A program made the translations under genes and the position numbers. Source: Bilabrum cf. latius (lineage: Eukaryota; Bigyra: Bicosoecida; Bigyra; Bicosoecida). Taken from it: 64,000 nucleotides of DNA. This document shows, one piece after another, positions 24,470 to 38,831 of the stretch; within the stretch, counting starts at the first letter, position 1; every line of letters starts with the position of its first letter. The DNA lies in contig OZ237756.1 of the NCBI GenBank assembly GCA_965178125.1, forward strand, positions 186,001-250,000. Direction: 5' to 3'. The notes under the pieces were generated by a model that saw only the letters and a program-made list of their open reading frames with translations, had not been told where the DNA came from and did no database searches.

Positions 24470-27400
24470 ATGAGAGGGCTTCAGCGCCCAACGATTGCAT
24501 TAGCAGGAGCGCTATTCGCCGCAACTCAAGTTGCTGTTGCCTTGGATCCCGCCCAGCAGCTGTCGTGCACCCAAACATACAAAGACGAGGACGCTCTTAA
24601 AGATTTAGCCATCGGAGAGTCTATCTGGATTCGATGCCCTACGGCTGGGGCCGCCTGCGAGTCTGGTGACTACGATAGCACGAGTGTGTTCGGCTGCGGG
24701 TGGTACGCCGACACGTCATCTGTGTGTGGCGCTGCCGTGCATGCCCTAGGCGAAGGGTACATGTCACTAGGACGCAGGGTAAAAGTGACAGCGATTGCGG
24801 CGCAACCAGTTCGAGCATGCGAAGCCAATGGGTTTGAATCCGGACCTATGCCTGCGCCAGCCGGTCTGTTTCGGATCGAGCCTGAAGGGAGTGAGAACAA
24901 TAGCGTTAAAGGCCATACTTAGTATGGAAATTTAACGAACATGTCTATGGTGCTGTGTATCCCTCCTTATCCTCTGTATTACATGGTCCGCCTCCCCCGT
25001 GTATTGCAGTGCGTCAGGCAACGTGCCAGCACAGCATGGATGACCTGTTCCCAGACATCGAAGCCGGAGACGACCGCCTGGTATTTTGTCCAGCATACCA
25101 AACATGCGAGGCCAGCGCCCTGCAGAACGCCACGTCCTTCGTGGAGGGCGGCTGCTCAACCAGCTCGCCCTACTCGTCCCGCTCCTCGGTCTGCCTCGCG
25201 GCGGCAAAGTCCACGCAGTCGGACTTCGCAGGTGTGATGCGCGTCACCGCCACGCAGGGCTCCTCCACGCAGCCGTACTCGGCGTGCAGCGCCAACGGAA
25301 TAGAGGGCCGGTCAGGCCTTCCCTCCGCGCTGGGCTTCACGGCCAGCAACAGCTTCGCCGTCCCGCAGCAGGTGACCGTGACCCAGCGCAGGCTCATCAA
25401 CAGCAACTTGGACATCGAGGTGACCTGGAACAAGGCCCAGAGTGCGGGCACAAGCACGGCCGGACAGCCCATCGCGTACGCCGTCCGAGCCGCCCCCCTC
25501 TGCCTCGAGGAGCGGTTCGAATCCCAGGCCCGCTTCGACGACATGGAGGGCACGGGGGCCTACCAGTTCCAGAGGATCAACGGCCTGTCTGCCGCATCGA
25601 CCATGTCGCTCTCGGACACGCCCGGCAAGATGCTCATCGAGTCGGGCGGGGGCATGGCTGTTCCCGTCAACGGGGGTTGGAGCACCCCCACGATCCCCGC
25701 CCTCGTGTCCAACATGCGGGTGGACCATCACTCTGACTGGTCCGTGGAGACCGTGGTGGACCTCAAGTCACCCAACGGGGGGGAGTTCACGTATGGCATG
25801 CGTGGTGGCATCATGTTCCACAGGGACAACGGCCTGGGCTGGTACATGTGGTGCGCGGTGGTGACCTGGTCTGGCAACCAGGGCAAGTCCCTCATCGAAT
25901 GCAAGCAGGACAGGTCTCACGGTGCGCTTGCCTCTGCGACCCCTGTTCTTTCCGGAAAGGCGGGGCTGCGGATCGTGTACATGTCGGCAGCCAACGAGTT
26001 CGAAGCTTTCGTCAAGCCGGACAACCAAGGGGAGTGGGTCAAGTTCGGAACCATCCAGGTGCGAAGGCTCAGGCAGTCGAGGTACATCGGCCTCACCCGG
26101 GTGAGCGTTTTCATGAACGGACCCGCGAACACAAAGGTTCTCTTCGACGACTTCAGGATCCAGGCGGGCTCCAAGGACATCGGTTGGGCTCCGGGGACAG
26201 GGTACGAGGACGAGAGCAAGGGGTGCGCCGCTGCCCTGAGGGGCGCTGTGGGCGACTTGTACGCAAATGGCCAAGCGGTCGTCACGTACGTGGAGCACGA
26301 CTCGTCCGCCTCTACGACTCAGTCTGCCGTGGTGCCCGGCATACCCGATGTACCCAACGTCGTGACCGTGGTGGCTATCGGAGAGCACGGTCCGGGCCAG
26401 CCCTCCAAGATCGGGCCCTCGCTGTTCCTCAGACACGACCAGTTCGGGACGGATCCTGCGATCCTAGACCGAGGCAACATGCGGCTGAGCTTCGCCAACA
26501 ACCGCAACTTCGGCATCGACGTGCTCTACGACTTCACTCGATTCCCCGCCAAGCGAGGACCCGTGGGGTGGTGGTACCGCCAGGGCGGCCTGCACGACGC
26601 CAGGCAGGACACTGCCAGCAGGAGGCCCATCCTGCAACCGGGGTACAGGGGCGATCTGCCCGCCCTCGTGCTGGACGGGACGGCGGACCTGCGGGTGCCT
26701 GCAAGCGACCACGTGCGAATCACGTCGAATCAGAACGGAGTCGCGTTCGTGGGGCGGTTCGATCGCGTCACCGGTCAGACGTGGGCGCTGTCCCAAGGCA
26801 ACGAGGGCGACGCCGATGAGGGATATTCCATGCGCATCGGTGCGAACAACCGGCTGGATGCAGTGCTAAGGGGCAAGCAGGATGCGCTCATGCGGTCCAG
26901 GGGCACGCCCAACCTGGCCCGCAGGACGGACAACTGGAGGTGGTCGGAGCGGGGATCCAACACGATCATCATGACCAGCACCTACGGGGGCGGAGTCCAC
27001 GCGAGAAACCTGCAGATTGGCTCTGGGACGGTGAAAGCTGGCTCCGGCGGGCAGTCGTTCGTGGGTCCGGTTGGCACGGAGCGCGAGCCGGGGTACATCT
27101 GGTACGCCCGCTACCTGCTGGACGGATCGTGGACGAGCAGTGGGACATACAGCGGCGACTTGAGGCCCCGCTCCAGCAAGCCGCTCGTTTGGGGCGGGCG
27201 GCCCGACGGCACAAGCCGGGTCAAGGGTGAGATTTACGCCTTCTTCAAGTTCAAGTCCACCCCTTGGAACCGCGGATTCAACGACGCGGATCGGAGGCAG
27301 CTCTCGGATGGCATGGACGCCAAGTTCTACCAGAAGTGCCCCGCGATCATGGACACGCTGGCAGGCAGGTCCTCCGAGCCCAAGGCAGGCAACTCGCCCG

Positions 27401-30400
27401 ACAGCAAGAACAACCGCGTCAACTGCGAGTCGGGCCACGGCGTGCAGGCCACGCGCCAGTGCCAGATGCAGTGCAAGGACACCAACCACGTCCGCGTGCT
27501 GGGTCCTCCCGTCAGCGAGGCAATGCAGTGCATGAACGGAGGATGGTCCAAGCTGCCTGCCGTGTGCGGCGCAAAGTGCAGCGCGCTGCAGCGCCCGACC
27601 AACGTGCGCTCCTGCATGGTGGACATGCTCTTTGAAGACTTCTCACTTCCATTCCGTGGAGCTGTGAACGACCATTCTGGCTCCGGATGGATCATGGACG
27701 GGTACCGCATGCTGCCCGAGGGCCCCACGGATTTCTTCAAGAAGGCGGTTGCCATCCGGGAGGTGGGCACCGGTCATCCCGACTACGGGACAGCGGACCA
27801 GGCGGCCCTGCAGGTCGATTCCTACCGACGCATCCACTCGTACCAATCCCCTGGTGTGCTCCAGATCATCGCGGAGAACCCTGCCTGGCAGCAGGCAGCA
27901 GGCGTGCAGGAAACTGTCACCGTCTCGGCCCGCGTCAAGATCACGCACGGCCGCTTCGGGCTTCTGGCTCGTTACATTGACGAGGACAACTACATCGAGG
28001 CGGTGGTGGACCCCGCCTTGGACCAGGGGTACCCCCACGAGATCGCCGCCGTGGTGAGGGGAACTCGCACGGTGCTGGCCTCGAGCGAGGTGGCGGGCGT
28101 GTTCCCGCAGCAGTGGATCCACGTGGAGCTTGAGGTGGATGGACCGGGGAACAAACTCACGCTACGGGTGGACGGGCGAGCCATCGTGACGTACAGCGGC
28201 ACCATCCCGGTGGTCGCCGGCACGTTTGGGTTCACCAGCATCATGGGCTCCGCCAGGGTGCGCACCTTCGCGACCAGCCGCCCCTGCGACAACTTTGGCG
28301 GGGCGGCCATGCGGGAGGGCCTGCCGCTCATGAAGGTTCGCTTCGAGTGCAAGACGGGGTACGCCCCCGTGGTGGCCGGCTCCGAGAACAGGGACTGCGA
28401 TGGCGGCAGCTGGTCCGGGTCCGACCTTCAGTGCGCCCCGCAGCCGCCCCTGATCGCGAACCAGAGGAGGAACGTGGACGAGCACAGCCCTGTGGGTACC
28501 ATGATCGGGGAGCCCATCCTGGCAGTGAGCCCTCTCACCCTCATCTTCAGCATCGAGCGCGGCAACGAGGCGGGCCTGTTCGCCATCGACGCGTGCACGG
28601 GCCAGCTGACGGTGGACGCCGAGGGCATCGACTACCTCGTGGAGCAGCAGTACGAGCTCGGCGTGCAGGTCATGGCGGACGGCGACCAGCAGGCCGTGGC
28701 GAGCGCAAACGTGACCATTGACATCAACGACATCAACGTGGCCCCGCAGCTAACCACGTACGGCACACTGGCTCTAGAGGAGAACAGCCCGGTCGGTACC
28801 GTGGCGGATGGGTTCGTGGTAGCCAAGGACCCGGAAGGCGACCGCCAAGTGTGGAACGTGACCCGCGTGGATCCTCCTACCCTCAACGGGGCGTTCGTGC
28901 TGGAGCCAGCCACTCCCGGAAACCTGACCCACGCGGTGTTGAAGGTGGCCAAGGACCTGGGCAGCGGCTTCTATGGGCTGCTCAACTTCGAGAGCAACCC
29001 CAGCGTGAGGATCGTGGTGGAGGCAATCGACTCGATGGAGGAAGATATCCGCGCCTACGCAGTCTTCGATCTGGTCGTGTCGAACGGGGAGGACGCACCC
29101 GCCATCATCGCGGACCAGGTGCTCTTCATCGACGAGAAGGCCGTCACGCAGGCTGCCTTTGTGGGAGCGCCGGTCGGCCCTCAGATCCAGGTGCTGGACG
29201 AGGACGAGGGCGACTCCGTCTCTCTGACGCTGACCAGCGGGACGTTCGCCCTGTCCGCATTGGGCGGGCTGGGCACGGATGGCAGCGCGGGCACTCCTGG
29301 TGCCAATGACCTCCAGCTGAGCGTGGGCAGCCCCATCAATGGTAGCGTGTACTTCTAGCTGGACCGGGTGCTGACCCTGCAAGGATCCCCTGTTCGTACC
29401 GCGGTCCAAGGGCGGCTGACCCTGGCCGTGTACGCCGTGGATCTCACAGTGACGGACTCGTCCTCGAAGACCGGGACTGGCACGGTCCTAGTGGCCATCT
29501 CGCTGAACCCCGACTCGATCGCGTCCGGGGTGATGCAGAGCGTGGAGGTGCTGACGGTCGCTGCTGCGGGTGGGGACGACTCCTCGGTGGGCGACGGCAA
29601 GATGTCTACAACAGGTGGGGAAATCATCCGCATGCGCGGCACGTCCCAGCTGACAGACAGCACCACGAGCGCCTCGGTCAAACTGGGCGGCACGAGGACC
29701 AGTGATGGGGCCGTGTTCGAGTCCACTGACTGCTCCATCGTGGTGCTGCCCGACGGCACTGACCCGGACGACGGATCTGCTGTGGAAGGGGACAAGTATA
29801 TTGACTGCGTGGCGCCGGCCGGTATCGGGCAGGAGCTGCCTGTCGAGCTGCATGTGGACGGCATCCGCATCGAGACGACCCAGGTCCTGACCGTGTCCTA
29901 TCGGCAGCCTCTGGTGCAGGACGTGGTGGGAACCAACCCGGCGAGTCCCTCGGACGAGGGAATCGACGCGAGCAGCCTGCCTACGGAAGGAGGGGACAGG
30001 CTGTACGTCGTGGGCGAAGACTGGGGCAGCAACGCCACGGCACTGTCCGTGACCATGGGCCCGGCCTACCCCTACTATGACGCCGGGGCACCTGACGGTC
30101 TCGCGACGAATCCTACCCACATGTTCGGCTTCATGGAAGTGCAGGTGGTCTCGGCCAACCACAGCTTCGTGGAGCTGAGGACGCCGGCTGGAGTGGGGGC
30201 GGGCCACGCTCTGCGGATCTGCCTGCTGCGCGGGTGCTACTCGACCGCTGCCGTCGCCACGGTATCATTTGCGGGCCCCACGCTCAACTCGCTGAGCCCC
30301 GCAGGAGCCCTGTCGGCGCTCGACGAGCTCCCCACCGTGCACACGGACGCGCAGGGCGCGCCGATTCCCGACCTGCCGCAAGCCGACGTGCGCGGCACCA

Positions 30401-33400
30401 ACTTTGGGCCGGCCACGGCGCCTGATGAGGCCAAGATCGCGGTCGCACTGGAGATCCAGGTGCAGGCCAACCGGGCCAGCCTGGGCGAGAATCCTTCGGA
30501 TGAGGCGCTGGCAGCAGCGGAAGAGACCGTGGTGCAGACCGTGACGAACGCCGCCTCCCAGCCCCAGAACCAGCGAGACGTGGAGGTCACCCTGACGTAC
30601 GGCCAGGTGGACGAAGACGGGAGCACCGGGCTCATGTACACCACCGTGCCGTGCACCCGCGCGGGAGGCTCTTCCCTCAACGCCCACCGCCTGGCGACGT
30701 GTTCCCTGGTGGAGGGCGTGGGCGCAGGCCTCGCCCCCGCCGTGTCGCGCGATGATGCCCAAGGCCGATTCAACGTCGGCGGGTCGGTGGACGACGGCAC
30801 CGCGCTGTCGTACATCCGCCCCACGCTGGAGAGCGTCTCTGGCGAGGGCGCGCAGGGCGGTGCCACGGAAGGTGCGCAGCTGCTGGTGCTGACTGGGTCT
30901 GGCTTCGGTGCCGCCGGGCTCGAGTCGTCCCAACCTGACGGAGCCACGGTCGTGGACTACGTGCGGTACGGGCCTCTGGGCCAGTTCGCGGGAGACGATT
31001 CCGGGTTTGCGACCCCCGAGCTGGGCGCGGTTGCATTCGGCAACCTGACGGACGGGGATGGAGTTCGCTCCGCGACGAGCGCGTGGTACGGCGCCAGGTC
31101 CTGCAACGTAATCTCTGACACCGAGATGCATTGCCTGACGGCCGCTGGCACCGGTGCCCTCCACAGCGTGGTGGCAGCAGTGGGCGGTCAGCCCTCTAAC
31201 GCGCTTGTGCCCCTGGAAGGGGGCTCGGCGGGGCCTGCCGCGCCTGGCGTGTCGGACGACTCCCTCGCAGCCGAAGGGAGCGTGTCGTACGCGCCCCCCA
31301 CCCTCTCATTCTTCGAGGGACCGGGGTCCAGCGACGCTCTAGGCGTGGGTGGCCAGTCCGTGGAGATCAACGGGAGGAACCTGGGGCCATCCCTGGTCCC
31401 GGGCGGCAGGACCACGATCGTGTATACGCTCGAGTACACACCCGACGGGCAGCCCTCGTGGCAGGGGCCCGTCATCGAGACCTTTGCTCCGGAGAACTGC
31501 GCCATGACCGTGCCACACAAGCAGATTACCTGCGAGACGGACGCGGGTGCCGGCGAGGACCTCGTGTGGACAGTCACTGTGGACGGCCAGGCGTCAGCCA
31601 CGCCCACCACCGCGTATGCCCAGCCTGTCGTCACGAGCGTGCGGGGAGGCTTGAACCAGATCATCTCGTCCGCGCCTGTGGAGGGAGGCACGGAGCTGTT
31701 CATCCGGGGGAGGAACTTCGGGCCCCCAGGCACGAGACTGCTGGATGCCGTGCGGTACGGCTCCTATGCTGGCTTGACCGGGTCTGGATTCGGAGCCGCG
31801 TACCTGTACGAGTGCGCGAGGGCCACCGTGGTGTCGGACGACCTGATCACGTGCACGACCGTGGCCGGGCTGGGTCAGTTCCTACGCTTTGAGGTGGTGG
31901 TTGCGGGCCAGAAGAGCTCCATCTCGGGGTCCTACATGAGCTACGAGAGACCCACAGTGCACCACATCGAGCCGGCCACGTGGACCACGGACGCCGACGC
32001 AAACCCACTCCGCGTGCGAGTGTACGGCCAGTCCTTCTACGCCGGCTCCCAGTTCACGGCGGCCATCCAGTTCGGCAACTTTGGGGACCGCAGCCGCATC
32101 AACGACCTCCTGCCCATCATCGGAGGCGTGACTCGCGGCGTGCAGGACGGCGATTGGGCCGGCGGCATGATCGACACGAGCAGCTCGGAGACGTACCAGT
32201 ACGTCGAGTTCCAGCTGCCGTCCGGCTGGGGCGTGGACCGCGAGATCAATGTCGGCGTATATCCGGCCGAACTGGACTTGGCGACTGCTCGGTACTCGGC
32301 CAGCTTCTCCGATTCTTCAATCACGTGCATGGGAGAGGCCGACGGCCTCGAGTGCCTCTTCAGCTACGGTGACCCGGTGATCGACGCCGTGTCGGTGGCC
32401 GAGCCCACGAGGCAGGACGTGCTCGGTTTCATCAACTCGACCGAGGCGCTCAACTGCCCGGACCCTCTCAACGCGGACGTGCCGTACTGCGGGTTGTACT
32501 ACCTCGAGATCTTCGGGTCCAACCTCTGGGCGGGCGAGGACTCGAGGTGGGGCGACCTCGTCTTCACCGAGGTGGGGCAGCCCGGGGCCGTGCGGGCTGA
32601 GCCGTACTACGTGATGGAATGGTCTCACGGGGCCATCCGGGTGGTGCAGCCGCACACCCGCATGCAGGTCAAGGTGGACATCACCAGCTACTCGCCAAAC
32701 TACCAGGTCGAGGTGCGATCGACGGAATTCTTCGTGTTCGAGGACCTGGCTCCATCCATCGACGGCCTGCAGGGGCAGGGCACGCTCTTCCCCACGGCGG
32801 GCGGGGACCGGGCCAACGCCATCACGCTGCAGCTGGCCCACATGAAGGTGGGCAGGGAGGTGCGGGTGCTCATCGGTGGCACCGAGTGTGACGAGTACCT
32901 GGACGTGGGGGCCGACACGGTCAGGACGGGCCAGGCGCTGGGCGCCGCGGTGGCTCCAGGCACCGGGCTCCTGTCCCTCCGATGCGTAGTGCCCGAGGGC
33001 CAGGGCGCCGACAATCCCATCAGCATCCAGCAGTACGACTCTGCGAATGACGAGTGGATCCGCTCCGTGGACGACGGGTCCTCCATCGGCTACCTGCCCC
33101 CATCTCTCAGCGGGTTCGGCACGAGGGAGGCTTCGACCCCGCCGGCCGCCTTGCTGGAGGACACTGCCTTCGATTTCGCGCCGGGGTCGGGAGGTGCAGC
33201 GTCGGCCGAGATCGAGGCCAACACGGACGGGACGACCCTGGTCAAGATCGCCGGGAGCAACCTGGGCAAGTGCCCCGAGGTGCAGGTGGGCTCGCACCAG
33301 GCCATCTACTTCTGCGAGAGGCTCATCCGGTACACGGACTCGAACGGGAACAACATCGTGCAGCCGATCCCACCGGACGAGGGCGCGTTTGCGACCCACG

Positions 33401-36400
33401 GAGCCATCCAGTTCCTTGTTCCCCCGGGGCACGGTCGCTTCCTGCAGGTTCAGGTGTCGGTGGGCGGGCAGACGCCCACCACCGCGCCCCTGTTCTACAC
33501 TGCCAACTACAAGGCACCCGCGGTTACCTCCGTGCAGGGGGACACCTCCATCGACGCGGGGGTGGAAGGGCTCCGTGGATTCCCCACGCGGGGTGGGGTG
33601 AGCATCCAGCTGCTGGGCCGGCACTTCGGGCAACCCGAGGGCATGGGCGGGTATCCCGGGGAGGCCGACGATCTGCAGGCCATGACCCCCGTGCGGCGGG
33701 TCATGGTGGGCAGGCCAGGGGACTGGGTCGCGTGCCCCAACGTGACTCTCATCTCGGATCGCGAGATCGAGTGCACGCTGCCAGAGGGCACCGGTCGACT
33801 GATGGACGTCCAGGTGACCGTGGGGAACACGCCACCTGCAGACTCCCAGCAGGTTCTCTCCTACGATGCGCCCACCACCGTGCGGGCTGCTTCCAACCAC
33901 ACGGCCAAGGCTCTCCTCGAGTATGAGAGGGCACTCACTCGCTTCCAGTTCTTCGCCGGTGCGGACAGCCCCGTGACAGGGCAGCCCGCCCAGACCGCCC
34001 CGGAGTACCCCACCCTGCCCGACCCTCGCGACCAGGACTTGGACCTGACGTCTAATCTGGTGGTGGGCAGCCCCACCATGCGGGTGATCGACGCAAACCT
34101 GGCTGTCATCGAGGCAGACACGGACGGTGGGATGCTCCTCCGCGTCGAGGGCTCCAACTTCGGACCCGTGTCGCACCTGGACGCGGGCCGGTCCTGCGTG
34201 GCTCTGTCATGGCTGGGCCGCGCGCAGGCGGAAGAGCCCGTGTTCTGCGACGGCAAGGAGACGTACCACGGCGAGGGCGAGGTGGCCCGCTCCATGGTGC
34301 TGAGCTGGTCCCACGAGGTGATCGTCCTGAAGGTGCCCCAGGGAACAGGGGTGAGGCAGGTGAGGGTCATGGTCGACGGGAACGAGCTGAAGGGGGACCA
34401 CCGGAGGTTGTTCCCTGGAGGAGTCGCGAGTGCGAGCGTGACGAGCGACGCCCCCGCGGCCGACGTGGCCCAGGTGCCTCTGGTCCGATACCGGGCTCCG
34501 GCGCCCGAGTCCCTGACGCCGCTGTCGGGCCCGACCACCGGCGGCACCCGGCTCCAGCTCACCGGCCGCAATTTTGGCCCCTCCGTGCTGGACACCACTA
34601 CGAGCAACCTGACCTTTAGGGCAGGCCGCATGCCCGGCGCAGAGAGCGCCTTCGAGATCCCCACGACCGACTTGCGGCTGGACTTCCACACGAGGTGCCT
34701 CACCGCATCCAGGACACTCGAGGGGTCCGTGCCCAGGTACCTGTCCGGCTGCGAGTACTCGGTCGAGTCCCAGACCCACACCCGCATCGTGTTTTCCTCG
34801 CCCTCGGGCATCGGCGTGGATCGGACCATCAACGTGACGAGGATCGACTCGGGCGAGGTGGTCGCAGAGGCGCTGCGGAGATTCGGCTCCGGAGCCATGG
34901 GGTCGTTCCGGGAGGCGCTCGACCAGGCACAGTCCGTTGTCCCCCAGGGAACAAAGAGCGGGCAGGCCGAGGTCAGCGCAACGCTTGCCGATCGGTTCAG
35001 CTACGACCCCCCGACGGTGGCCTACACCACCCCGAGGATCGTGCTGCTGGAGGGCGAGACCGACGGCAAGCGGCTGACGGTCGCGGGCGACAACTACGGG
35101 AACGGCGCAAACGCCGAAAGGGACGCGTGGACGGAGGACGAGAGGGCGGTAGGGGTGCGTATCGGAGGGTTCGACTGCGGGAGCCCCAGGCGGATCGTGG
35201 AGGACGGCGAGACGCTGCTCTCGTGCGAAGTGCTGCCACAGAGCGTGGGGTACAAGAACGTGTCCATCCAGGTGGCGGGGCAGGGTGCGCTCGTCAGGGC
35301 CAACCGCACCTCCAAGGCCGTGCTCATGGCATGTGCCGCGGGCTACTACGGCCGCACTGGCGAGGAGTGCATCGAGTGCCCCAACGGCGCAGACTGCGGT
35401 GGGTACAGGGCGGAGGCAGTGGACGAGGTCAGCGATCGGCTGGGACTCGCTGTTGACCTGGGCAACAGCAGCAGCAGCGCCGTGGGCGAAGACGACGAGG
35501 ACAGGAATGCCGTGGTGGACCTGGTGCTGGACCGAATCGGCTACGACCCGAGGCACTCGTACCCGCGCCCGCTGGAGGGATTCTACGACCTCAACGGCAC
35601 CGACAGGGTCACGAGGGGTGTGGACGCGTGCCCTCCCAACTCGCGAGTGGACGGCAGGGACGTCTGTATCGCGCCGTGCATGCCGGACTGGGCCTGCGTG
35701 GGCGACAACTTCTGCGCCGTGGGGTACACGAGCAAGGCCCCGGCCTTCCGGTGCGCGAGCTGCGACACGGGCTACTACCGCAGGTCGGGCGAGTGCGTCA
35801 AGTGCCCCGACCAGCCGGCCGTGCTTCTTGCCGCGTTTGTGTTCATGGCCATCATGGGCGCCTCCATGGGATACTGGCTGAACCAGAAAGACATCAACGT
35901 CGCTCTCGTGTCGGTGGGTGTAGACTACCTGCAGGTGCTGGCAATCTTCGCCAACGCCCGCATCAGCTGGCCCCCGCTGATCCGCGACGTCCTATCGATC
36001 ATGTCCGCCTTCAACCTCAACCTGCAGATCACGGCACCCGAGTGCCTGGTGCCGGAAACCACCTACAAGACCAAGTGGATGATCATGATCTTCATGCCGC
36101 TGGGCATTTTCGCCGTGGTATTCGTGGCGCACACGGTTGCCATGTGCTACAAGCTGTGCTGCAAGGGCGAGAGGCGACTCAAGAACCTGTGCGACCACTG
36201 GCCCAAGCTCATCGCCGGTTCCATCGTGACGCTCTACTTCCTCTACCTGCACTTCACCTCCATGGTGTTCGAGGTCTTCGCGTGCATCCCGGCCTCCCCG
36301 CCCGACGGAAACCTCTACATGGTCGGCCTGTTCGAGAGGTGTGACGAGCCCGGTGGGACCCGCTCTCAACTCATGCCCTTCGCCATCATCGGCATGCTGG

Positions 36401-38016
36401 CGTACACCCTGGGCTTCCCCGCCTTCGTGTGGTGGCGCGTGTGGGTTTCGCAGGAGGTGGTTCAGTTCGACCAGCTGCTTCGGGCGGCCAGGCTGGGCTT
36501 CGAGAAGCCGCCAGAGGGCAAGGTGGAGGCCATCCAGGCGTGGAACTTCAGGGAGGCATACAAGCGGCTGACCTACCAGTTCAAGCCGGAGTTCTGCTTC
36601 TACATGCTGGTGCAGATCACGCGTAAGGCACTCATCGCACTGGCCGGCCTCATCCTGGCTGACAACGCGGGCTTCTAGATGGCCTTCGTCGTCCTCGTCC
36701 TCTTCATCTCGTACGCGGTGCACGTCCGCATCATGCCCTTCATGCCGCCCTCCGAGTTCGAGTCGGTGCTCATGGACTACAGCGACGGGTCGGACAAGGC
36801 CACCAAGATGGAGATGTACCTCGCCAACAGGCAGATCACCCCGGTGTCTGCGCCCTCCGGCACGGCGGCCTGCCTGACCTCCGTGTGCGGGGGGGCTGGG
36901 TCGGACGGTGCTCGCGGCGGTCCCTCCATCCCCTACGAGCTGGCCTTCCGCAAGAAGATGTACGGCAAGCTGACCAAGGTGCTGCAGGACAGGGGCAACA
37001 TGCTGACCGTGAACGCTCTGTACGGGGGCATGACGCGCACCGTCTCCGAGAGGCTCGGCTTCCTGCAGTACTACGCGCTCAACTGGAACGTGGTGGAGGG
37101 CACTCTGCTCTTCAGCGCGATCCTCGTGGTGCTCTCCGGTCTCATGTTCGAGAGCGGCAAGCTGGAGACGCAGGAGTACGAGTCGTCGAGGGATGCCCTG
37201 ACCTACCTCGTGCTCTTCGTCATCTTTGCCTCTCTGACCTACTACGTGTGCGTGTTCGCCCTCGAGATGTACCAGATGATCAACAGCCCAGATTCCATCA
37301 AACGTGGGGCGGCCATCAAGAACGCCAAGGGGGGAGGCAAGGGACACGCGGGCAAGGGCAAGGGCGCTCCGGTCAGCGCCTCGGAGATGCAGGCCGACGT
37401 GGAGAGGGGCCTGGGCGCCGGCATGGGCGCCGTGGAGCAGACCCTGGCCAAGCAGCAGGCGGCCCGGGAGGCGAGCACCAAGGACAGCGTGACCCGCAAC
37501 CCGCTGCTCCTCAAGAAGGCCGCCAGCAAGGCCAGGGCTGCGGCGGGTCAGTCCCAGCAGAGGGAGGAGGACGAGTTCGTCCGCAACCTGCAGCAGCGCA
37601 CGGGCGGCCTGGGTCCTGAAGAGTTCAGCGTGTTCCGTGAGGAGTACATCCGCACGCAGAAGGGGCTCCGGGACATGGCCAAGGAGAACCAGGAGCTGGT
37701 CAAGAAGCTGGCTAGGGCCGAAACGGTGGGAGCTGCGGGTCCAGGTGCTGGGGCTGGAGGGGCTGGTGTGAGCGCTCTGGAGGCAGGCGCGGCGGGAGCT
37801 AGTCTGATGCGGGCGGGGAGCCGCCGCGAAGGCGTGGGTGCGGTTGGCAGGAAGAAGGCGTTCGGGGCGGGCCTGTCGAGCTTCGGGAAGAAGCAGTCGT
37901 TGCGGAGCGGCATCGCGCCAAGAAGCAGGCTGACCAAGGGGGGCATGGGCGGCGTGGCGTCGGGCAAGCCGACGACTAAGAGTGGGCCTGGCGGTAGCGA
38001 CGGGCAGGCGAGCTGA
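24470..38016 (+). CDS. giant LCCL/LamG-like/cadherin/IPT-TIG multi-TM receptor-like protein
   Basis: 4475 aa in two exons (24470-24890; 25010-38016; intron with donor GTGAGA and acceptor TTGCAG, phase 1). A signal peptide (MRGLQRPTIALAGALFAATQVAVA) is followed by two LCCL-like modules (residues about 25-135 and 145-245), three concanavalin/LamG-like regions with Sushi-like Cys clusters (about 300-1285), then cadherin-like repeats (EHSPVGTMIGEP, FAIDACTGQLTV, DINDINVAP; about 1285-1700). A long array of IPT/TIG beta-sandwiches follows (GG..l.i.G.NFGP motifs; about 1770-3470). A Cys-rich ephrin-receptor-like segment (GYYGRTGEECIEC; about 3580-3745) precedes a multi-TM domain (about 3745-4235) and a cytoplasmic tail with coiled-coil propensity. 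In-frame TAG occurs at only two places, 29356 (inside a cadherin repeat, VYF-Gln-LDR) and 36676 (inside a TM helix). The end is TGA. Probably a cell-surface adhesion or sensing protein; ligand unknown. Confidence 0.9.
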
Positions 38017-38328
38017 GCGTCGCTGAGCAGGAGCCCGGCGGTCTCGGCTTCGACGCCAGGAAAGGTGCGTGTGCTGAGTTTGCGTTTGCGTGTTGATGCC
38101 TGTTCATCAAGGCGGCGAGTGGAGACCAGAGGAGCACCTCATCGGGTCCAGGCTAGCTCCCCGTTCAATCGAGGACTAGGCCACACCAGGGCGCCGAGGT
38201 CGATCCACTGGATGGTTGTTTGCTTTTGCTATTGCTTTGTATCACCGATACATGTATCCCAAGTATGACATACCCCTCTGCCGAACAAAATTCAGCGAGA
38301 GCTAAGCCACCCCGCGGTATTCCACTTT

Positions 38329-38733
38329 TCAGTCCGTCTGCTAAGCCGCTACTGGTACACGCTGCATCCATCCGGATATGGATTCTGGATCAGAATCCTC
38401 CGATAAGTCGCGTGGCTGAGAGTCCAGCCTGGGGCATGCGTCCGAATCACTGGCTGGCCAACAGAAAGGGTGCCAGAGCTGCAAAATTGCTTTCTAGACA
38501 TCCACGGGGTTTTTCCAATGCTGCTTGGTTGCTAGGGCAGTGTTGGCCGAGGGGCCGGTGCCGAGATTCTCGGAGTCCGACGAGTCGGCGATGACTTCAG
38601 CAGCCCTCTCGGCACCTGTCCCTCGGCCATACACTGGCAGCGGCACAATGCACGGGCAATGACCATACACCAACGACCCCAACGAGATGCGCAAATCGAG
38701 AACTTCCTGCAGCTCGAACGATACCAGGCACAA
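38329..38733 (-). CDS. doubtful small ORF, possibly an exon
   Basis: With TAG as Gln this minus frame reads from about 38733 to TGA 38329 (two TAG codons), giving an acidic, Ser/Asp-containing product (VIADSSDSENLGTGPSANTA, DLSEDSDPESISGW). There is no ATG start in frame and a TGA lies just upstream, so it would have to be a 3' exon of something. A second minus frame is also open across the region. No homology recognised. Confidence 0.2.
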
Positions 38734-38831
38734 TCCTCAGTTGAATCGAAAAGCGAGCCGCCGACCGCCCATTGAGCACTATCCACACAAATGCTCCCGC
38801 CGGCACTCGTCTATTCACTAGCAAGGCATCA

